From Methylocystis silviterrae (lineage in GTDB: Bacteria; Pseudomonadota; Alphaproteobacteria; Rhizobiales; Beijerinckiaceae): a stretch of 64,000 nucleotides of DNA. The DNA lies in contig NZ_JABVWW010000005.1 of NCBI RefSeq assembly GCF_013350005.1, positions 186,001-250,000 on the forward strand. The letters are read 5' to 3'. Position 1 is the stretch's first letter; every line of letters begins with the position of its first letter. Below are positions 44,048-54,706 of this stretch, piece by piece. Both the position numbers and the translations under genes were made by a program. The notes below the pieces were generated by a model. It was not told the DNA's origin, made no database searches, and saw only the letters and a program-made list of their open reading frames with translations.

Positions 44048-46255
44048 GTGACAAAAGCCGACTGGCGCGCTTCCGCAGACGACATCGACGCCATCCTTGG
44101 CGCGCGTCATGGCGACCCGTTCGCCGTGCTCGGCCTGCATGAAACGCCCGCAGGCTACGTCATACGCGCTTTCATTCCTGGCGCGACGCGAGTGGAGGCG
44201 GTTGCGCCCAACGGCGCCATGATCGCGCCGCTCGAACGCGTTCACGCCGATGGCTTCTTTGAAGGGGTGACGCCGCTGAAGGCGCGCGCGCCCTATCGCC
44301 TTGTCGCCTCTCACGACGCGGCGCGATGGGAATTCGCCGACCCTTACGCATTTTCGCCGGTGCTTGGTCCCACAGACGACCATCTGCTCGTCGAGGGCGC
44401 GCATCAGAAGCTCTATGAAAAGCTCGGCGCGCATGAGCTGACGCATGAGGGCGTGGAAGGAACGCATTTCGCCGTCTGGGCGCCGAACGCCAGGCGCGTC
44501 TCCGTCGTCGGCGACTTCAACCAATGGGACGGCCGCCGCGCGCAGATGCGCAAGCGGATCGACAGCGGCGTCTGGGAGATCTTCATTCCTCGCGTCGGCG
44601 CCGGCGCGAATTACAAATATGAAATCATCGGGCGGCACGGCGAACTCTTGCCGCTCAAAGCCGATCCGCTCGGGTTCGAGGCGGAGCTGCGGCCCTCGAC
44701 CGCTTCCGTCGTCGCGTCGAACGCGCCCTATCAATGGGGCGACGCGATTCACATGCGCGAGCGGACCCAATATGACCCGCGACGTTCGCCGATGTCGATT
44801 TATGAGGTTCATCTGCCGTCGTGGCGGCGCGGCGAAAACGGACGCTTCCTGACCTATGACGAGCTTGCCGATCAGCTCGTGCCCTATGTCGCCGATCTCG
44901 GCTTCACCCATATCGAGCTGATGCCGATCAATGAACATCCGCTCGACGCTTCCTGGGGCTATCAGCCGATCGGGCTCTTTGCGCCGACGCGGCGGCACGG
45001 CGATTCCTATGGCTTTCGCCGCTTCGTCGATCGCGCGCATCAGGCGGGCGTGAGCGTCATTCTCGACTGGGTTCCGGCGCATTTTCCGACCGACGAACAT
45101 GGCCTCGCGCAATTCGACGGCGGGCCGCTCTATGAGCATGCCGATCCCAAGCGCGGTTTTCATCCCGACTGGAACACCGCGATCTATGATTTCGGGCGGC
45201 GCGAAGTGGCGAATTTTCTCATCGCCAGCGCGCTCTATTGGCTCGATCGCTTCCACATCGATGGGCTGCGCGTCGACGCTGTCGCCTCCATGCTCTATCT
45301 CGATTATTCGCGAAAGCCGGGAGAATGGTCGCCCAATCCCGACGGCTCCAACGACAATCGCGACGCCGTCGCCTTTCTTCAAAGGTTCAATGAACGCGTC
45401 TACGCGCTTTATCCCGGCGTCGTGACCATCGCCGAGGAATCCACCGCCTGGGGCGGCGTGACGCGGCCGACATATGCGGGCGGACTCGGCTTCGGCTTCA
45501 AATGGAACATGGGGTGGATGAACGACACGCTGCGCTATCTCTCATCCGACCCTGTCCATCGCAAATGGCGTCATAACGAGCTGACCTTTGGTCTGCTTTA
45601 CGCCTTCACCGAGAATTTCGTGCTGCCGATCTCCCATGACGAGGTCGTGCACGGCAAGGGCGCGATCGTCGGCAAGATTCCCGGCGACGAATGGCGCCGC
45701 TTCGCGACCGCGCGCGCCTATTACGGATTCATGTGGGGCCATCCGGGCAAGAAGCTCCTGTTCATGGGCCAGGAGTTTGGTCAGACGGGCGAATGGAATT
45801 TCGCAAGCGGCCTCGACTGGCGCCTGCTCGATTTTCCCCCGCATCGGGGACTTCAGGCGTTGATCCGCGATCTCAACCGCATCTATCGCGATCACGAAGC
45901 GCTCTATGCGCGCGACTGCGAGGCCGAAGGCTTTCAGTGGATCGTCGCGGATGACGCGGAGAGCTCGGTATTCGCCTTCGCGCGCTTTGGCGCGGATCGT
46001 TCCCGCGCGATCGTCGTCGTAACGAATTTCACGCCGGTGACGCGCAGCGCCTATCGGCTCGGCTTGCCGCGCGCGGGACGCTGGCGTGAACTCGTCAATT
46101 CCGACGCTGCGATCTATGGCGGCTCGGGACTTGGCAATCTCGGCGCCATTCATGCGCGCGCCGAGGCGTTCCGCGACTTTCCCGCGAGCGCCGATATTCT
46201 TCTGCCGCCGCTTTCGACTCTCTTCTTCGCATTCGAAAGCGATGCTCTACAATAA
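44048..46255 (+). CDS. glgB: 1,4-alpha-glucan branching enzyme
   Basis: Forms alpha-1,6 branches in glycogen; 735 residues from GTG. An N-terminal branching-enzyme/CBM48 module (about 10-225) precedes the GH13 barrel with nucleophile D410 in LRVDAVASM, acid E463 in IAEES and the third acid in HDEVVHG, spaced as in E. coli GlgB. The C-terminal beta domain is complete. It is 36 bases upstream of glgC. Confidence 0.97.
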   Translation: MTKADWRASADDIDAILGARHGDPFAVLGLHETPAGYVIRAFIPGATRVEAVAPNGAMIAPLERVHADGFFEGVTPLKARAPYRLVASHDAARWEFADPYAFSPVLGPTDDHLLVEGAHQKLYEKLGAHELTHEGVEGTHFAVWAPNARRVSVVGDFNQWDGRRAQMRKRIDSGVWEIFIPRVGAGANYKYEIIGRHGELLPLKADPLGFEAELRPSTASVVASNAPYQWGDAIHMRERTQYDPRRSPMSIYEVHLPSWRRGENGRFLTYDELADQLVPYVADLGFTHIELMPINEHPLDASWGYQPIGLFAPTRRHGDSYGFRRFVDRAHQAGVSVILDWVPAHFPTDEHGLAQFDGGPLYEHADPKRGFHPDWNTAIYDFGRREVANFLIASALYWLDRFHIDGLRVDAVASMLYLDYSRKPGEWSPNPDGSNDNRDAVAFLQRFNERVYALYPGVVTIAEESTAWGGVTRPTYAGGLGFGFKWNMGWMNDTLRYLSSDPVHRKWRHNELTFGLLYAFTENFVLPISHDEVVHGKGAIVGKIPGDEWRRFATARAYYGFMWGHPGKKLLFMGQEFGQTGEWNFASGLDWRLLDFPPHRGLQALIRDLNRIYRDHEALYARDCEAEGFQWIVADDAESSVFAFARFGADRSRAIVVVTNFTPVTRSAYRLGLPRAGRWRELVNSDAAIYGGSGLGNLGAIHARAEAFRDFPASADILLPPLSTLFFAFESDALQ

Positions 46256-46290
46256 GCGGCGAATCGCGCCGCCGTCGATGGGAACTGGCG

Positions 46291-47553
46291 ATGTCCGCCT
46301 TTGAAAATCCGCCCCTGGCGCGCCACGCCATGGCCTATGTCCTTGCCGGCGGCCGCGGCGCGCGGCTGATGGAATTGACTGACAGGCGCGCTAAGCCCGC
46401 GGTTTATTTCGGCGGCAAGTCGCGCATCATCGACTTCGCGCTCTCCAATGCGCTCAACTCCGGCATCAGACGCATTTGCGTCGCGACCCAATACAAGGCG
46501 CACAGCCTCATCCGCCATTTGCAGCGCGGCTGGAGCTTCTTTCGCACCGAGCGCAACGAGAGCTTCGACATTCTGCCGGCGAGCCAGCGCGTGTCCGAAG
46601 ACCACTGGTATCTCGGCACGGCGGATGCGGTCTATCAGAACCTCGACATCGTCGAGAGCTATGATCCCAAATATATCGTGCTGCTCGCGGGCGATCACGT
46701 CTACAAGATGGACTATGAGCCCATGCTGCAGCAGCATGTGGACTCCGGCGCCGACGTGACGATCGGCTGTCTTGAAGTTCCGCGCGCCGAGGCGTCCGGT
46801 TTCGGCGTCATGCATGTCGACGACAGCGACCGCATCATCTCCTTCATCGAAAAGCCGCGCGATCCGCCTCCGATGCCGGGACATCCCGACCGCGCGCTCG
46901 TCAGCATGGGCATCTATGTTTTCGAGGCGAAGTTTCTCTACGAGCAATTGCGCCGCGACGCCGCTGAGACGCTCTCGACGCATGACTTCGGCAAGGATGT
47001 GATCCCCTACATCGTCTCGCACGGCAGGGCGGTCGCGCATCATTTCGAGCGCTCCTGCGTGCGCGCGGCGAGCGAGCCGAACGCCTATTGGCGCGACGTC
47101 GGCACGGTGGACGCCTATTGGGCGGCCAACATCGATCTCACCGACTTCACGCCGCAGCTCGATCTTTACGATCGCAACTGGCCGATCTGGACATATGCCG
47201 AAATCACCCCGCCGGCGAAATTCGTGCATGATCAGGTCGGACGGCGCGGACAGGCGCTGTCCTCGCTCGTCTCGGGCGGCTGCATCGTTTCCGGTTCGAC
47301 GCTGCGCCGAACGCTGCTCTTTACCGGCGTTCGCGTGAATTCCTACGCGACCGTCGAGAACGCCGTCGTCCTGCCCTATGTCGACGTCGGCCGCTCGGCG
47401 CGACTCACCAATGTCGTCGTTGACCGCGGCGTCCAGATTCCGCAGGGACTTATCGTCGGGGAGGACCCGGAGTTCGACGCCGCGCGTTTTCGCCGCACCG
47501 AGGGCGGCGTCTGTCTCATCACGCAACCGATGATCGACAGGCTCGGCGCATGA
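46291..47553 (+). CDS. glgC: Glucose-1-phosphate adenylyltransferase
   Basis: Makes ADP-glucose, the committed and regulated step of glycogen synthesis. The 420-residue protein has the nucleotide-binding [14 protein letters not shown] near 14-27, KPAVYFGGK, and a C-terminal left-handed beta-helix half. Basic residues for activator binding are likely at KPAVYFG and the N-terminal arginine-rich loop. It overlaps the glgA start by four bases. Confidence 0.97.
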   Translation: MSAFENPPLARHAMAYVLAGGRGARLMELTDRRAKPAVYFGGKSRIIDFALSNALNSGIRRICVATQYKAHSLIRHLQRGWSFFRTERNESFDILPASQRVSEDHWYLGTADAVYQNLDIVESYDPKYIVLLAGDHVYKMDYEPMLQQHVDSGADVTIGCLEVPRAEASGFGVMHVDDSDRIISFIEKPRDPPPMPGHPDRALVSMGIYVFEAKFLYEQLRRDAAETLSTHDFGKDVIPYIVSHGRAVAHHFERSCVRAASEPNAYWRDVGTVDAYWAANIDLTDFTPQLDLYDRNWPIWTYAEITPPAKFVHDQVGRRGQALSSLVSGGCIVSGSTLRRTLLFTGVRVNSYATVENAVVLPYVDVGRSARLTNVVVDRGVQIPQGLIVGEDPEFDAARFRRTEGGVCLITQPMIDRLGA

Positions 47554-49007
47554 GTTCGCTGCGCGCGCTCGCCATCGCTTCGGAGATGGCGCCTTTGGTC
47601 AAGACCGGCGGACTTGCCGATGTCGTCGGCGCGCTGCCGCATGCGCTCGCCGCCGAAAACATCGAGCTGCGCACGCTCATTCCGGGCTATCCCGACGTAC
47701 GCGCCACGCTGGGCGTGGGCGAAACGGTTCTCGAGTTCGATGATCTCTTCGGCGGCCCGGCCTGGATTCACGCGGCGCGGCATAACGGAGTCGCGATCTA
47801 TACGTTGATCGCGCCACATCTTTATGCGCGCGAAGGCGGACTCTATACGGGACCGGACGGCGCCGATTATCCCGACAACGCCTTCCGCTTCGCCGCGCTC
47901 GCCTGGGCCGGCGCGCAGATCGGGCTCGGCGCGCTTGATGGATTTACGCCCGATGTCGTGCATGCGCATGACTGGCAGGCGGCGCTCGCGCCGGCCTATA
48001 TGCATTATGCGGACAGGCCGCGCCCGGCGACGATCGTCAGCATCCACAACATCGCCTTCCAGGGGCAATTCCCCAAAGAACTGCTGGAGTTTTTGCGGCT
48101 GCCGCCGCGCGCGTTCGATATCGACGGCGTCGAATATTACGGCGCGATCGGCTTCCTGAAGGCTGGGCTGCAACTCGCCGACCGCATCACCACGGTGTCG
48201 CCAAGCTATGCGCGCGAGATCGAGACGCCGGAATTCGGCATGGGCCTCGAGGGCCTGTTGCGCGCGCGCGCGGATCGCGTGAGCGGCATATTGAATGGCG
48301 TCGATGAAGAGACGTGGGATCCGGCGACCGACGCGCATCTTGGAACGCGCTATGATCATTGGAGCCTGCCGTCGCGCGCCAGGAACAAGGCGGCTTTGCA
48401 GAAACGTCTGCGACTGCGCGTCGATCCCGACGCCTTTCTCATCGGCGTCGTCAGCCGGCTGTCGTGGCAGAAGGGGCTCGACCTGCTGCTCGAGGTCTTG
48501 CCGCAGCTGATGCGCGGACGCGCGCAACTCGCGCTGCTCGGCGCTGGAGATAAGACGCTTGAAGAAGGATTTGTCGCCGCGGAGGCGGCGCATCCGGGCC
48601 GCGTGGGCGTTCATATCGGCTATAGCGAAGAGCTTGCGCATATGGTCCAGGCGGGCGCCGACGCCTTCCTCGTTCCGTCGCGCTTCGAGCCATGCGGACT
48701 GACGCAGCTCTATGCGCTGCGCTACGGCGCCGTGCCGATCGTCTCGCGCGTCGGCGGGCTGAAAGATACGATCGTCGACGCTAATGAGATGGCGCTGCAG
48801 GCCGACGTCGCGACCGGCCTGCAATTTTCGCCGACGACCGCCGAGGCGCTCGCCCTCACGCTGCGCGAAGCCGAACGTTTGTTCGAGGACGCCGAGACGT
48901 GGCGCAAGATTCAGGTCAACGGCATGAGAACGGACGTCTCCTGGCGCAATCCGGCGCGCCGCTACGCGACGCTCTTTCGGGACGCGGCTGCCGCGAGAGT
49001 TGTGTGA
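47550..49007 (+). CDS. glgA: Glycogen synthase (ADP-glucose)
   Basis: GT5 glycosyltransferase of 485 residues that elongates glycogen from ADP-glucose. The KTGGL donor-site motif lies at residues 18-22 (K18) and the C-terminal [18 protein letters not shown] is the GT5 signature. The length fits the family. Its ATG lies within the glgC stop (ATGA), giving tight coupling of ADP-glucose supply and use. Confidence 0.97.
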   Translation: MSSLRALAIASEMAPLVKTGGLADVVGALPHALAAENIELRTLIPGYPDVRATLGVGETVLEFDDLFGGPAWIHAARHNGVAIYTLIAPHLYAREGGLYTGPDGADYPDNAFRFAALAWAGAQIGLGALDGFTPDVVHAHDWQAALAPAYMHYADRPRPATIVSIHNIAFQGQFPKELLEFLRLPPRAFDIDGVEYYGAIGFLKAGLQLADRITTVSPSYAREIETPEFGMGLEGLLRARADRVSGILNGVDEETWDPATDAHLGTRYDHWSLPSRARNKAALQKRLRLRVDPDAFLIGVVSRLSWQKGLDLLLEVLPQLMRGRAQLALLGAGDKTLEEGFVAAEAAHPGRVGVHIGYSEELAHMVQAGADAFLVPSRFEPCGLTQLYALRYGAVPIVSRVGGLKDTIVDANEMALQADVATGLQFSPTTAEALALTLREAERLFEDAETWRKIQVNGMRTDVSWRNPARRYATLFRDAAAARVV

Positions 49008-49027
49008 TTGTTTCGGTAACAAAGTCC

Positions 49028-49161
49028 CCTCCCTGTCCCTCCCCCGCTCTCGCGGGAGAGGGAACCCTAACGATTGGCGTAGCGCGGGTTTCGCGACCTG
49101 CGCCGCGTCTTCCTCCCTCTCCCGCAAGCGAAGCGCAGCGGGGGAGGGTTGGGGAGGGGGC
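49028..49161. repeat. Imperfect inverted repeat between glgA and glgX/malQ
   Basis: Two GC-rich palindromes, one near 49037-49063 and one near 49114-49148, are themselves arranged as a larger inverted repeat (CCCTCCCCCGC against GCGGGGGAGGG). The right end GGGGAGGGGGC supplies the Shine-Dalgarno of the following gene. Such CCCTC/GAGGG elements are frequent intergenic repeats in these genomes. Confidence 0.65.
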
Positions 49162-52100
49162 ATGATCGGCCGAGTTTCCGATGGCGCGTCAGAATCGCTC
49201 GGCGTCACGCCGGATGCGAGCGGCGCGAATGTCGCGGTGTTTTCCGCTCACGCCCAGGCGATCGAGCTTTGTCTCTTCGATGACGCCGACGAAGAGCTCG
49301 CCCGCATAAAATTGCCCGCGCGCAGCGGGGACGTTTTTCATGGCTATATCGAGGGCCTCAAAGAAGGCCAGCGCTATGGCTTTCGCGCTTACGGACCCGA
49401 CGCGCCGGAGGCGGGCCATCGCTTTAATCCGGCGAAGCTGCTCGTCGATCCTTACGCGCTCGCGCTCGATCGCGTCTTCACGCTGCATCCTTCGCTATTC
49501 GCTTATGGCGACGCCGCGAACGCCGACAGCGCCGCGCATCTGCCGAAAGCGATTGTCACGAAGCCAGTCCCTGCGGAGGCGCCGCGGCCAAAGCATTTCT
49601 GGCGCGATACGGTCATCTACGAGCTTCACGTCAAGGGTTTCACCGCGACCCATCCCGACATCCCGCAACATCTGCGCGGGACCTTCGCCGGTCTCGCGCA
49701 TGACGCGGCGATCGCGCATCTGACGCGGCTCGGCGTCACGACGCTGGAGCTTCTGCCTTGCGCGGCGTGGATCGACGAGCGCCATCTGCCGCCGCTCGGG
49801 CTTTCCAATTACTGGGGCTACAATCCCATCGCCATGATGGCGCCCGACCCACGGCTTGCGCCGGGCGGCTGGCGTGAAGTTCGCGAAGTCGTCGCCAGAC
49901 TTCACGACGCCGGGCTCGAAGTCATTCTCGACGTTGTCTTCAACCATACGGGCGAAGGCGACGAGTTCGGGCCGACCGTTTCATTCCGGGGGCTCGACAA
50001 CGCCAGCTATTACCGGCTCGCCGACGACCGCGCGCGTTACGTCAATGACTCGGCCTGCGGCAATGTTCTCGATTGCGGGCGCGCGCCTGTCGTGCGGCTC
50101 ATCATGGATGCGCTGCGCGCCTGGGCGCTCTATGGCGGCGTCGACGGCTTTCGCTTCGATTTGGCGACGACGCTCGCGCGTCGTTCCTCGGGGTTCGATC
50201 GCGACGCGCCATTGCTTTCGGCGCTCCTGCAAGATCCCGTGCTTCGGGATTTAAAGCTCATCGCCGAACCCTGGGACATGGGCCCAGGCGGCTATCGGCT
50301 CGGCGACTTTCCTGAGCCTTTCGTCGAATGGAACGATCGCTATCGGGATGGCGCGCGACGCTTCTGGCGCGGCGATAGCTGCGGCGTCGCGGAACTCGCG
50401 ACGCGCCTTTCGGGCTCGCAGGATATCTTCGCACGACGGGGTCCTTCGCGCAGCGTCAATTATATTGCCGCGCATGACGGCTTCACTCTGCGCGATCTCG
50501 TTTCCTACGCGCATAAGCACAATGAAGCGAATGGCGAAGAGAACCGCGACGGCGCCGACCACAATCTTTCCTGGAACAATGGCGTTGAAGGCGAGAGCGA
50601 AGACGCCGCGATCCATGCGGCGCGCGCGCGGGATGCGCGCAATCTGCTCGGCACGCTGCTTTTCTCGCGCGGAACGCCGATGCTGGCCATGGGCGCGGAG
50701 TTGGGTAAGACGCAGTCCGGCAATAATAACGCCTATGCGCAGAACAACGCCCTCTCCTGGATCGATTGGGCGCGCGCCGACGATGGACTGATCGAGACGA
50801 CGGCGAAGCTCATCGCGCTGCGCAAGCGACACCTCACCTTAAGCGAAGATCGTTTTCTCGACGGAGAGCCGCATGACGCGACGCTCATCCCCGACGTCGA
50901 ATGGTTGCGTCCCGACGGCGTGCCGATGCGCGATGAGGACTGGCGTGACAACGAGGCGCAAACGCTTGTCGTCGGGTTTAATGCCGAAGGCGATCGCGTC
51001 ATCGTCATTCTGCATCGCGGTCCTGACGAAATTGTCGTGCGGCCGCCGCTTGCCCGGGACAATCACGGTTGGACATTGGCGTTTAATTCGGCGAAGGACG
51101 GCGCGAGCGAAGACATTGAAGAAATCCTGCGTATGACGCCGCGCTCTGTCGCGCTTCTCGTCGAGGAAAAGCGCGCATCGTGCCGCTCTATTGCGCCTGC
51201 TTCGGAAGACATCCTCTCGCGTCTCGCCGAGGCGGCTGGCGTCGAAAAACAATGGCGCGACGTTGACGGCGCTCTGCATGACGTTCCCCGCGAGACGGTC
51301 TGCGCGCTGCTAGCGCAATTGGGCTTTCCGGCAAACACGCTCGATGACGCGCGCGACAGTCTCGCGCGGCTTTCCGACTTTCGCGACAGACGCGTGTTGC
51401 CAGCGAGTCTGTCGGCGAAGGAAGGAAAGTCCTTCGCCCTTCGGCTCGCCGCGCGCAACGGTCGTACGCCGGGCTGGCTCGGCGTCACGCAGGAAGACGG
51501 AAGCTGTTCGCGCATCGCCCTTCGAGAGAACGCCGCGCCAGTCGCATGGCGCGGACTGGATGGCCGGCGGTGCGACGGCGTCGAAGCGCGTCTGCCGCCG
51601 CTTCCCGTCGGACGTTATCATGTGTCGATCGAGCGTGGCGAAGACTGTGCGCTCACCGTCGCGCCGTCGGGCTGTTTTTTGCCAGACGACGCGCGCCGCG
51701 AATTCGGCCTCTCGGCGCAGCTTTATTCCGTGCGCCGTGATGGCGATCAGGGGATCGGCGACTTCTCGACGCTCGCGGCGTTCGGGCGCGCCGGCGCTAA
51801 AGCCGGCGCGGCGCTTATCGCGATCAATCCGCTGCACGCCTTGTTTGCGCAAGATCGCACGCGCGTCAGTCCGTACTATCCGTCCGACCGGCGTTTCGTC
51901 GATCCGCTCTATATCGATGTGGCTGAGCTGGGGCGCATGCTCGGCGCGCCGATTGATTTCGACGAGAAGACCGCAGTGGTTCTCAGCGCCGCCGCGGATG
52001 TCGACTATCCCGGCGTTCATGCGCTGAAGATGGCGGCGCTCGAACGCGCCTTCGCTGTCTTCCTTGAACTCTCGCGCCGCCAGCCGAACGCCGCGCCCGC

Positions 52101-53379
52101 CGCATCGTTCCAACGCTTCATCGACCAAGGCGGGACGGCGCTCGCGCGTTTCTGCCAGTTCGAGGCGATCAGCGAGGCGCGCAACGGCCAAAGCTGGCGG
52201 ATGTGGCCGCAAGAGCTGCGGGAGGCGCGCGATGCGGCGGTGACCGCCTCCGCGAGCGAACATGCGACGCGCGTCCAATTCCATCAATTTCTGCAATGGC
52301 TCGCCGATGCGCAATTCGCACATGCGGCGCAGGATGCGCGCGCAGCGGGACTGTCGCTCGGCTTCTGCCGCGACCTCGCCATTGGCGCGGCGCCCGATGG
52401 CGCCGAGTGCTGGAGCCGCGCGGCAAGTTTCGTGGACGGCTTCTCGATCGGCGCGCCGCCCGACGCCTTCAGTCGGGAAGGCCAGAATTGGGGCTTGCCG
52501 CCGCCAAATCCGATCGAGATGGAGAAAAGCGGCGGCGCCGATTTCGCGGAGTTGCTGCGCGTAAATATGCGTCATGCGGGCGCGTTGCGCATCGATCACG
52601 TCATGGGTCTCGCGCGGCTTTTCGTCATTCCGGACGGCGAAAAGCCCGCCGCCGGCGCCTATGTCAATTACCCGTTCGAGACCTTGATGGGTCAGCTCGC
52701 GCTCGAAAGCCGACGCGCGCGATGCGTCGTCGTTGGCGAAGATCTCGGCACGGCGCCCTGGGGTTTTTGCGAGCGCATCGCGCGCGTCGACGTGCTGAGC
52801 TACCGGGTTCCATGGTTCGAACGTTCGGGCGCGGGCTTCGCGCCGCCGGCGTTCTATCCCAGGAAAGCCATGGCCTGCGTTTCGACGCATGATTTGCCGA
52901 CGCTCGAAGGCTGGTGGGCGGCGGCGGACATCGCCGAGAAGCAAGCCTTAGGGCTGATCGCGTCCGACGGGGCCGAAGCCGCTCGCGCCGCGCGCAGCGC
53001 GGAAAAGGACGCGCTTCTCGACGCATTGCGCGCGCAGTCGCTGATCGACGGCGCGCATCACGCATCAAGCGTCTTCGACGACGCCTTGGCTCGGGCGCTC
53101 CATGCCTTCATCGCGCGCACGCCGGCTTTGCTCGCCATGTCGCAACTCGACGATCTCGCGGGCGAAACGCAGGCGATCAACTTGCCCGGCACCGATCGCG
53201 AACGCTTGAACTGGCGCCGCAGACTGCCAGAATCGGTCAACGCGCTCTTTGATTCGCGCCGCGCCCGCGCGATCCTCGCCGGGCTTTGCCGCAATGTGGA
53301 CGCGATTGCCGGCGCATATCGGCCTCCGGGCGAAATTGATGCCGCGGATGGACATGAGCGTTTCGAGCATGGCGGGTAA
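49162..53379 (+). CDS. glgX: Bifunctional glycogen debranching enzyme GlgX / 4-alpha-glucanotransferase MalQ
   Basis: A 1405-residue fusion. Residues about 1-660 are GlgX: CBM48 then a GH13 isoamylase barrel with D333 in FRFD and E369 in IAEPW, which cleaves alpha-1,6 branches. About 680-1405 is a GH77 MalQ: nucleophile D1145 in LRIDHVMGL, E1193 in VVGEDLG and D1244 in STHDLPT, which transfers maltooligosaccharides. Together they clear the limit-dextrin branches that stop glycogen phosphorylase, returning glucose and longer chains. The start ATG follows a GGGGAGGGGG ribosome site provided by a repeat. No stop or frameshift marks the junction. It ends inside the start of envC. Confidence 0.93.
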   Translation: MIGRVSDGASESLGVTPDASGANVAVFSAHAQAIELCLFDDADEELARIKLPARSGDVFHGYIEGLKEGQRYGFRAYGPDAPEAGHRFNPAKLLVDPYALALDRVFTLHPSLFAYGDAANADSAAHLPKAIVTKPVPAEAPRPKHFWRDTVIYELHVKGFTATHPDIPQHLRGTFAGLAHDAAIAHLTRLGVTTLELLPCAAWIDERHLPPLGLSNYWGYNPIAMMAPDPRLAPGGWREVREVVARLHDAGLEVILDVVFNHTGEGDEFGPTVSFRGLDNASYYRLADDRARYVNDSACGNVLDCGRAPVVRLIMDALRAWALYGGVDGFRFDLATTLARRSSGFDRDAPLLSALLQDPVLRDLKLIAEPWDMGPGGYRLGDFPEPFVEWNDRYRDGARRFWRGDSCGVAELATRLSGSQDIFARRGPSRSVNYIAAHDGFTLRDLVSYAHKHNEANGEENRDGADHNLSWNNGVEGESEDAAIHAARARDARNLLGTLLFSRGTPMLAMGAELGKTQSGNNNAYAQNNALSWIDWARADDGLIETTAKLIALRKRHLTLSEDRFLDGEPHDATLIPDVEWLRPDGVPMRDEDWRDNEAQTLVVGFNAEGDRVIVILHRGPDEIVVRPPLARDNHGWTLAFNSAKDGASEDIEEILRMTPRSVALLVEEKRASCRSIAPASEDILSRLAEAAGVEKQWRDVDGALHDVPRETVCALLAQLGFPANTLDDARDSLARLSDFRDRRVLPASLSAKEGKSFALRLAARNGRTPGWLGVTQEDGSCSRIALRENAAPVAWRGLDGRRCDGVEARLPPLPVGRYHVSIERGEDCALTVAPSGCFLPDDARREFGLSAQLYSVRRDGDQGIGDFSTLAAFGRAGAKAGAALIAINPLHALFAQDRTRVSPYYPSDRRFVDPLYIDVAELGRMLGAPIDFDEKTAVVLSAAADVDYPGVHALKMAALERAFAVFLELSRRQPNAAPAASFQRFIDQGGTALARFCQFEAISEARNGQSWRMWPQELREARDAAVTASASEHATRVQFHQFLQWLADAQFAHAAQDARAAGLSLGFCRDLAIGAAPDGAECWSRAASFVDGFSIGAPPDAFSREGQNWGLPPPNPIEMEKSGGADFAELLRVNMRHAGALRIDHVMGLARLFVIPDGEKPAAGAYVNYPFETLMGQLALESRRARCVVVGEDLGTAPWGFCERIARVDVLSYRVPWFERSGAGFAPPAFYPRKAMACVSTHDLPTLEGWWAAADIAEKQALGLIASDGAEAARAARSAEKDALLDALRAQSLIDGAHHASSVFDDALARALHAFIARTPALLAMSQLDDLAGETQAINLPGTDRERLNWRRRLPESVNALFDSRRARAILAGLCRNVDAIAGAYRPPGEIDAADGHERFEHGG

Positions 53380-54706
53380 CGAAGCCACCGAGCGCGGGCT
53401 CATCTCTGCGGCGCTCCTTGCGATTTCTGTCGCGTTTTCCGCCCATGCCGAACAACAAGGTCCGGACGCCAAAGACATCTCGTCAAAGCAACAAGAATTG
53501 CGCGGCGTCGAAGACACGATGGGCGCCGCCCAGGAGCGCGCGCGTCGACTTGAAGAGCAGCTTGTCGATCACGCCGCCGCGCGCGAAAGGCTGAATGGCG
53601 CGCTCATCGAAGCGACGCAGCGGCTGCAGGAGACGGAAGGGCGCGCGGCCGAGATCGAAGAGCGGCTTTCGGCGCTCACCGAGAACGAGCGCAAGATCGT
53701 CTCTTCGCTCGAGAGCCGCCGCGGATTGATCATGGAGATCCTTACCGTCCTGCAACGGATGGGCCGTAAGCCGCCGCCGGCGCTGATCGCGCGTCCGAAC
53801 GAGATTCTCGAGGCCGTCCGAGCGTCGCTCGCGCTCGGCGCCCTGTTGCCGCAAATGCGCGCCGAAGCGCGCCAGCTGCAGCGCGATCTTTCGGAGCTGG
53901 AGCAAGTGCGCGATGGCGTGCGGCGCGAGCGGGAACGCCTCGCGGAGCAGCAAGCTAGTCTCAAAGCTCAGCGCGAAAGGCTCGCGCCGATGATCGGAGA
54001 ACGTCAGGAGGCGCTTTCCTCCGCGCAAAGCGCCCTGCAGGCGGAGACGGAGCGCGCGCGCGCGCTGGCGCAGCGCGCCACAAGCCTCAAGGATCTGATC
54101 TCGCGCATGGAGGCGGACAGCGCGGCTGCGCGGCGCGCGGCGGAGGCGGCGCGCAGGGCCGATGACGAGCGCGCCAAAGCTCAAGCGATGCTTTCCGAGC
54201 GAGAGCGGCTCAAAGCGTTGTCTGCGCCGTTCAAGGATCCAGCGCGGCTTGCGCCTGCCGTCGCTTTCATTGATCTTAAAGGCCGGCTGCCGGCCCCGGC
54301 CGCGGGATCGGTCGTGCGGCGTTTCGGCGCGCCCGACGGTTTTGGCGGCAAGGAGAAGGGCCTGTCGATCGCGGCGCGGGAAAACGGGGTCGTTATCGCC
54401 CCCTGCGACGGATGGATCGCTTTTTCAGGGCCTTACCGAAGTTATGGACAACTCTTGATCATTAATGCCGGCGGCGGTTATTATGTGGTCCTGGCCGGCA
54501 TGAGTCGCACCAATGTGAACGCGGGACAGTTCGTTCTCGCAGGTGAGCCGGTTGCCAGCATGGGAGACGGAGCCGCGCAAACCGCGGCGACCATCGCAAT
54601 CGGCGCGAAACAACCCATTCTTTATGTTGAGTTCCGCAAGGACGGAGCGTCAATCGACTCGGGCCCATGGTGGGCAAAGTCAGACAGTCGGAAGGTCGGC
54701 GGATGA
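53354..54706 (+). CDS. envC: EnvC-like murein hydrolase activator
   Basis: A periplasmic 450-residue-class protein (several ATGs between 53339 and 53369 are possible; I take 53354, which gives a signal peptide ending AFSAHA). Two long coiled coils follow at about 35-135 and 165-280. The C-terminal LytM/M23 fold (about 325-445) lacks the metal-binding histidines of active peptidases, as in EnvC, which activates amidases at the septum instead. It overlaps the end of glgX/malQ and the start of ctpA. Confidence 0.82.
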   Translation: MSVSSMAGNEATERGLISAALLAISVAFSAHAEQQGPDAKDISSKQQELRGVEDTMGAAQERARRLEEQLVDHAAARERLNGALIEATQRLQETEGRAAEIEERLSALTENERKIVSSLESRRGLIMEILTVLQRMGRKPPPALIARPNEILEAVRASLALGALLPQMRAEARQLQRDLSELEQVRDGVRRERERLAEQQASLKAQRERLAPMIGERQEALSSAQSALQAETERARALAQRATSLKDLISRMEADSAAARRAAEAARRADDERAKAQAMLSERERLKALSAPFKDPARLAPAVAFIDLKGRLPAPAAGSVVRRFGAPDGFGGKEKGLSIAARENGVVIAPCDGWIAFSGPYRSYGQLLIINAGGGYYVVLAGMSRTNVNAGQFVLAGEPVASMGDGAAQTAATIAIGAKQPILYVEFRKDGASIDSGPWWAKSDSRKVGG

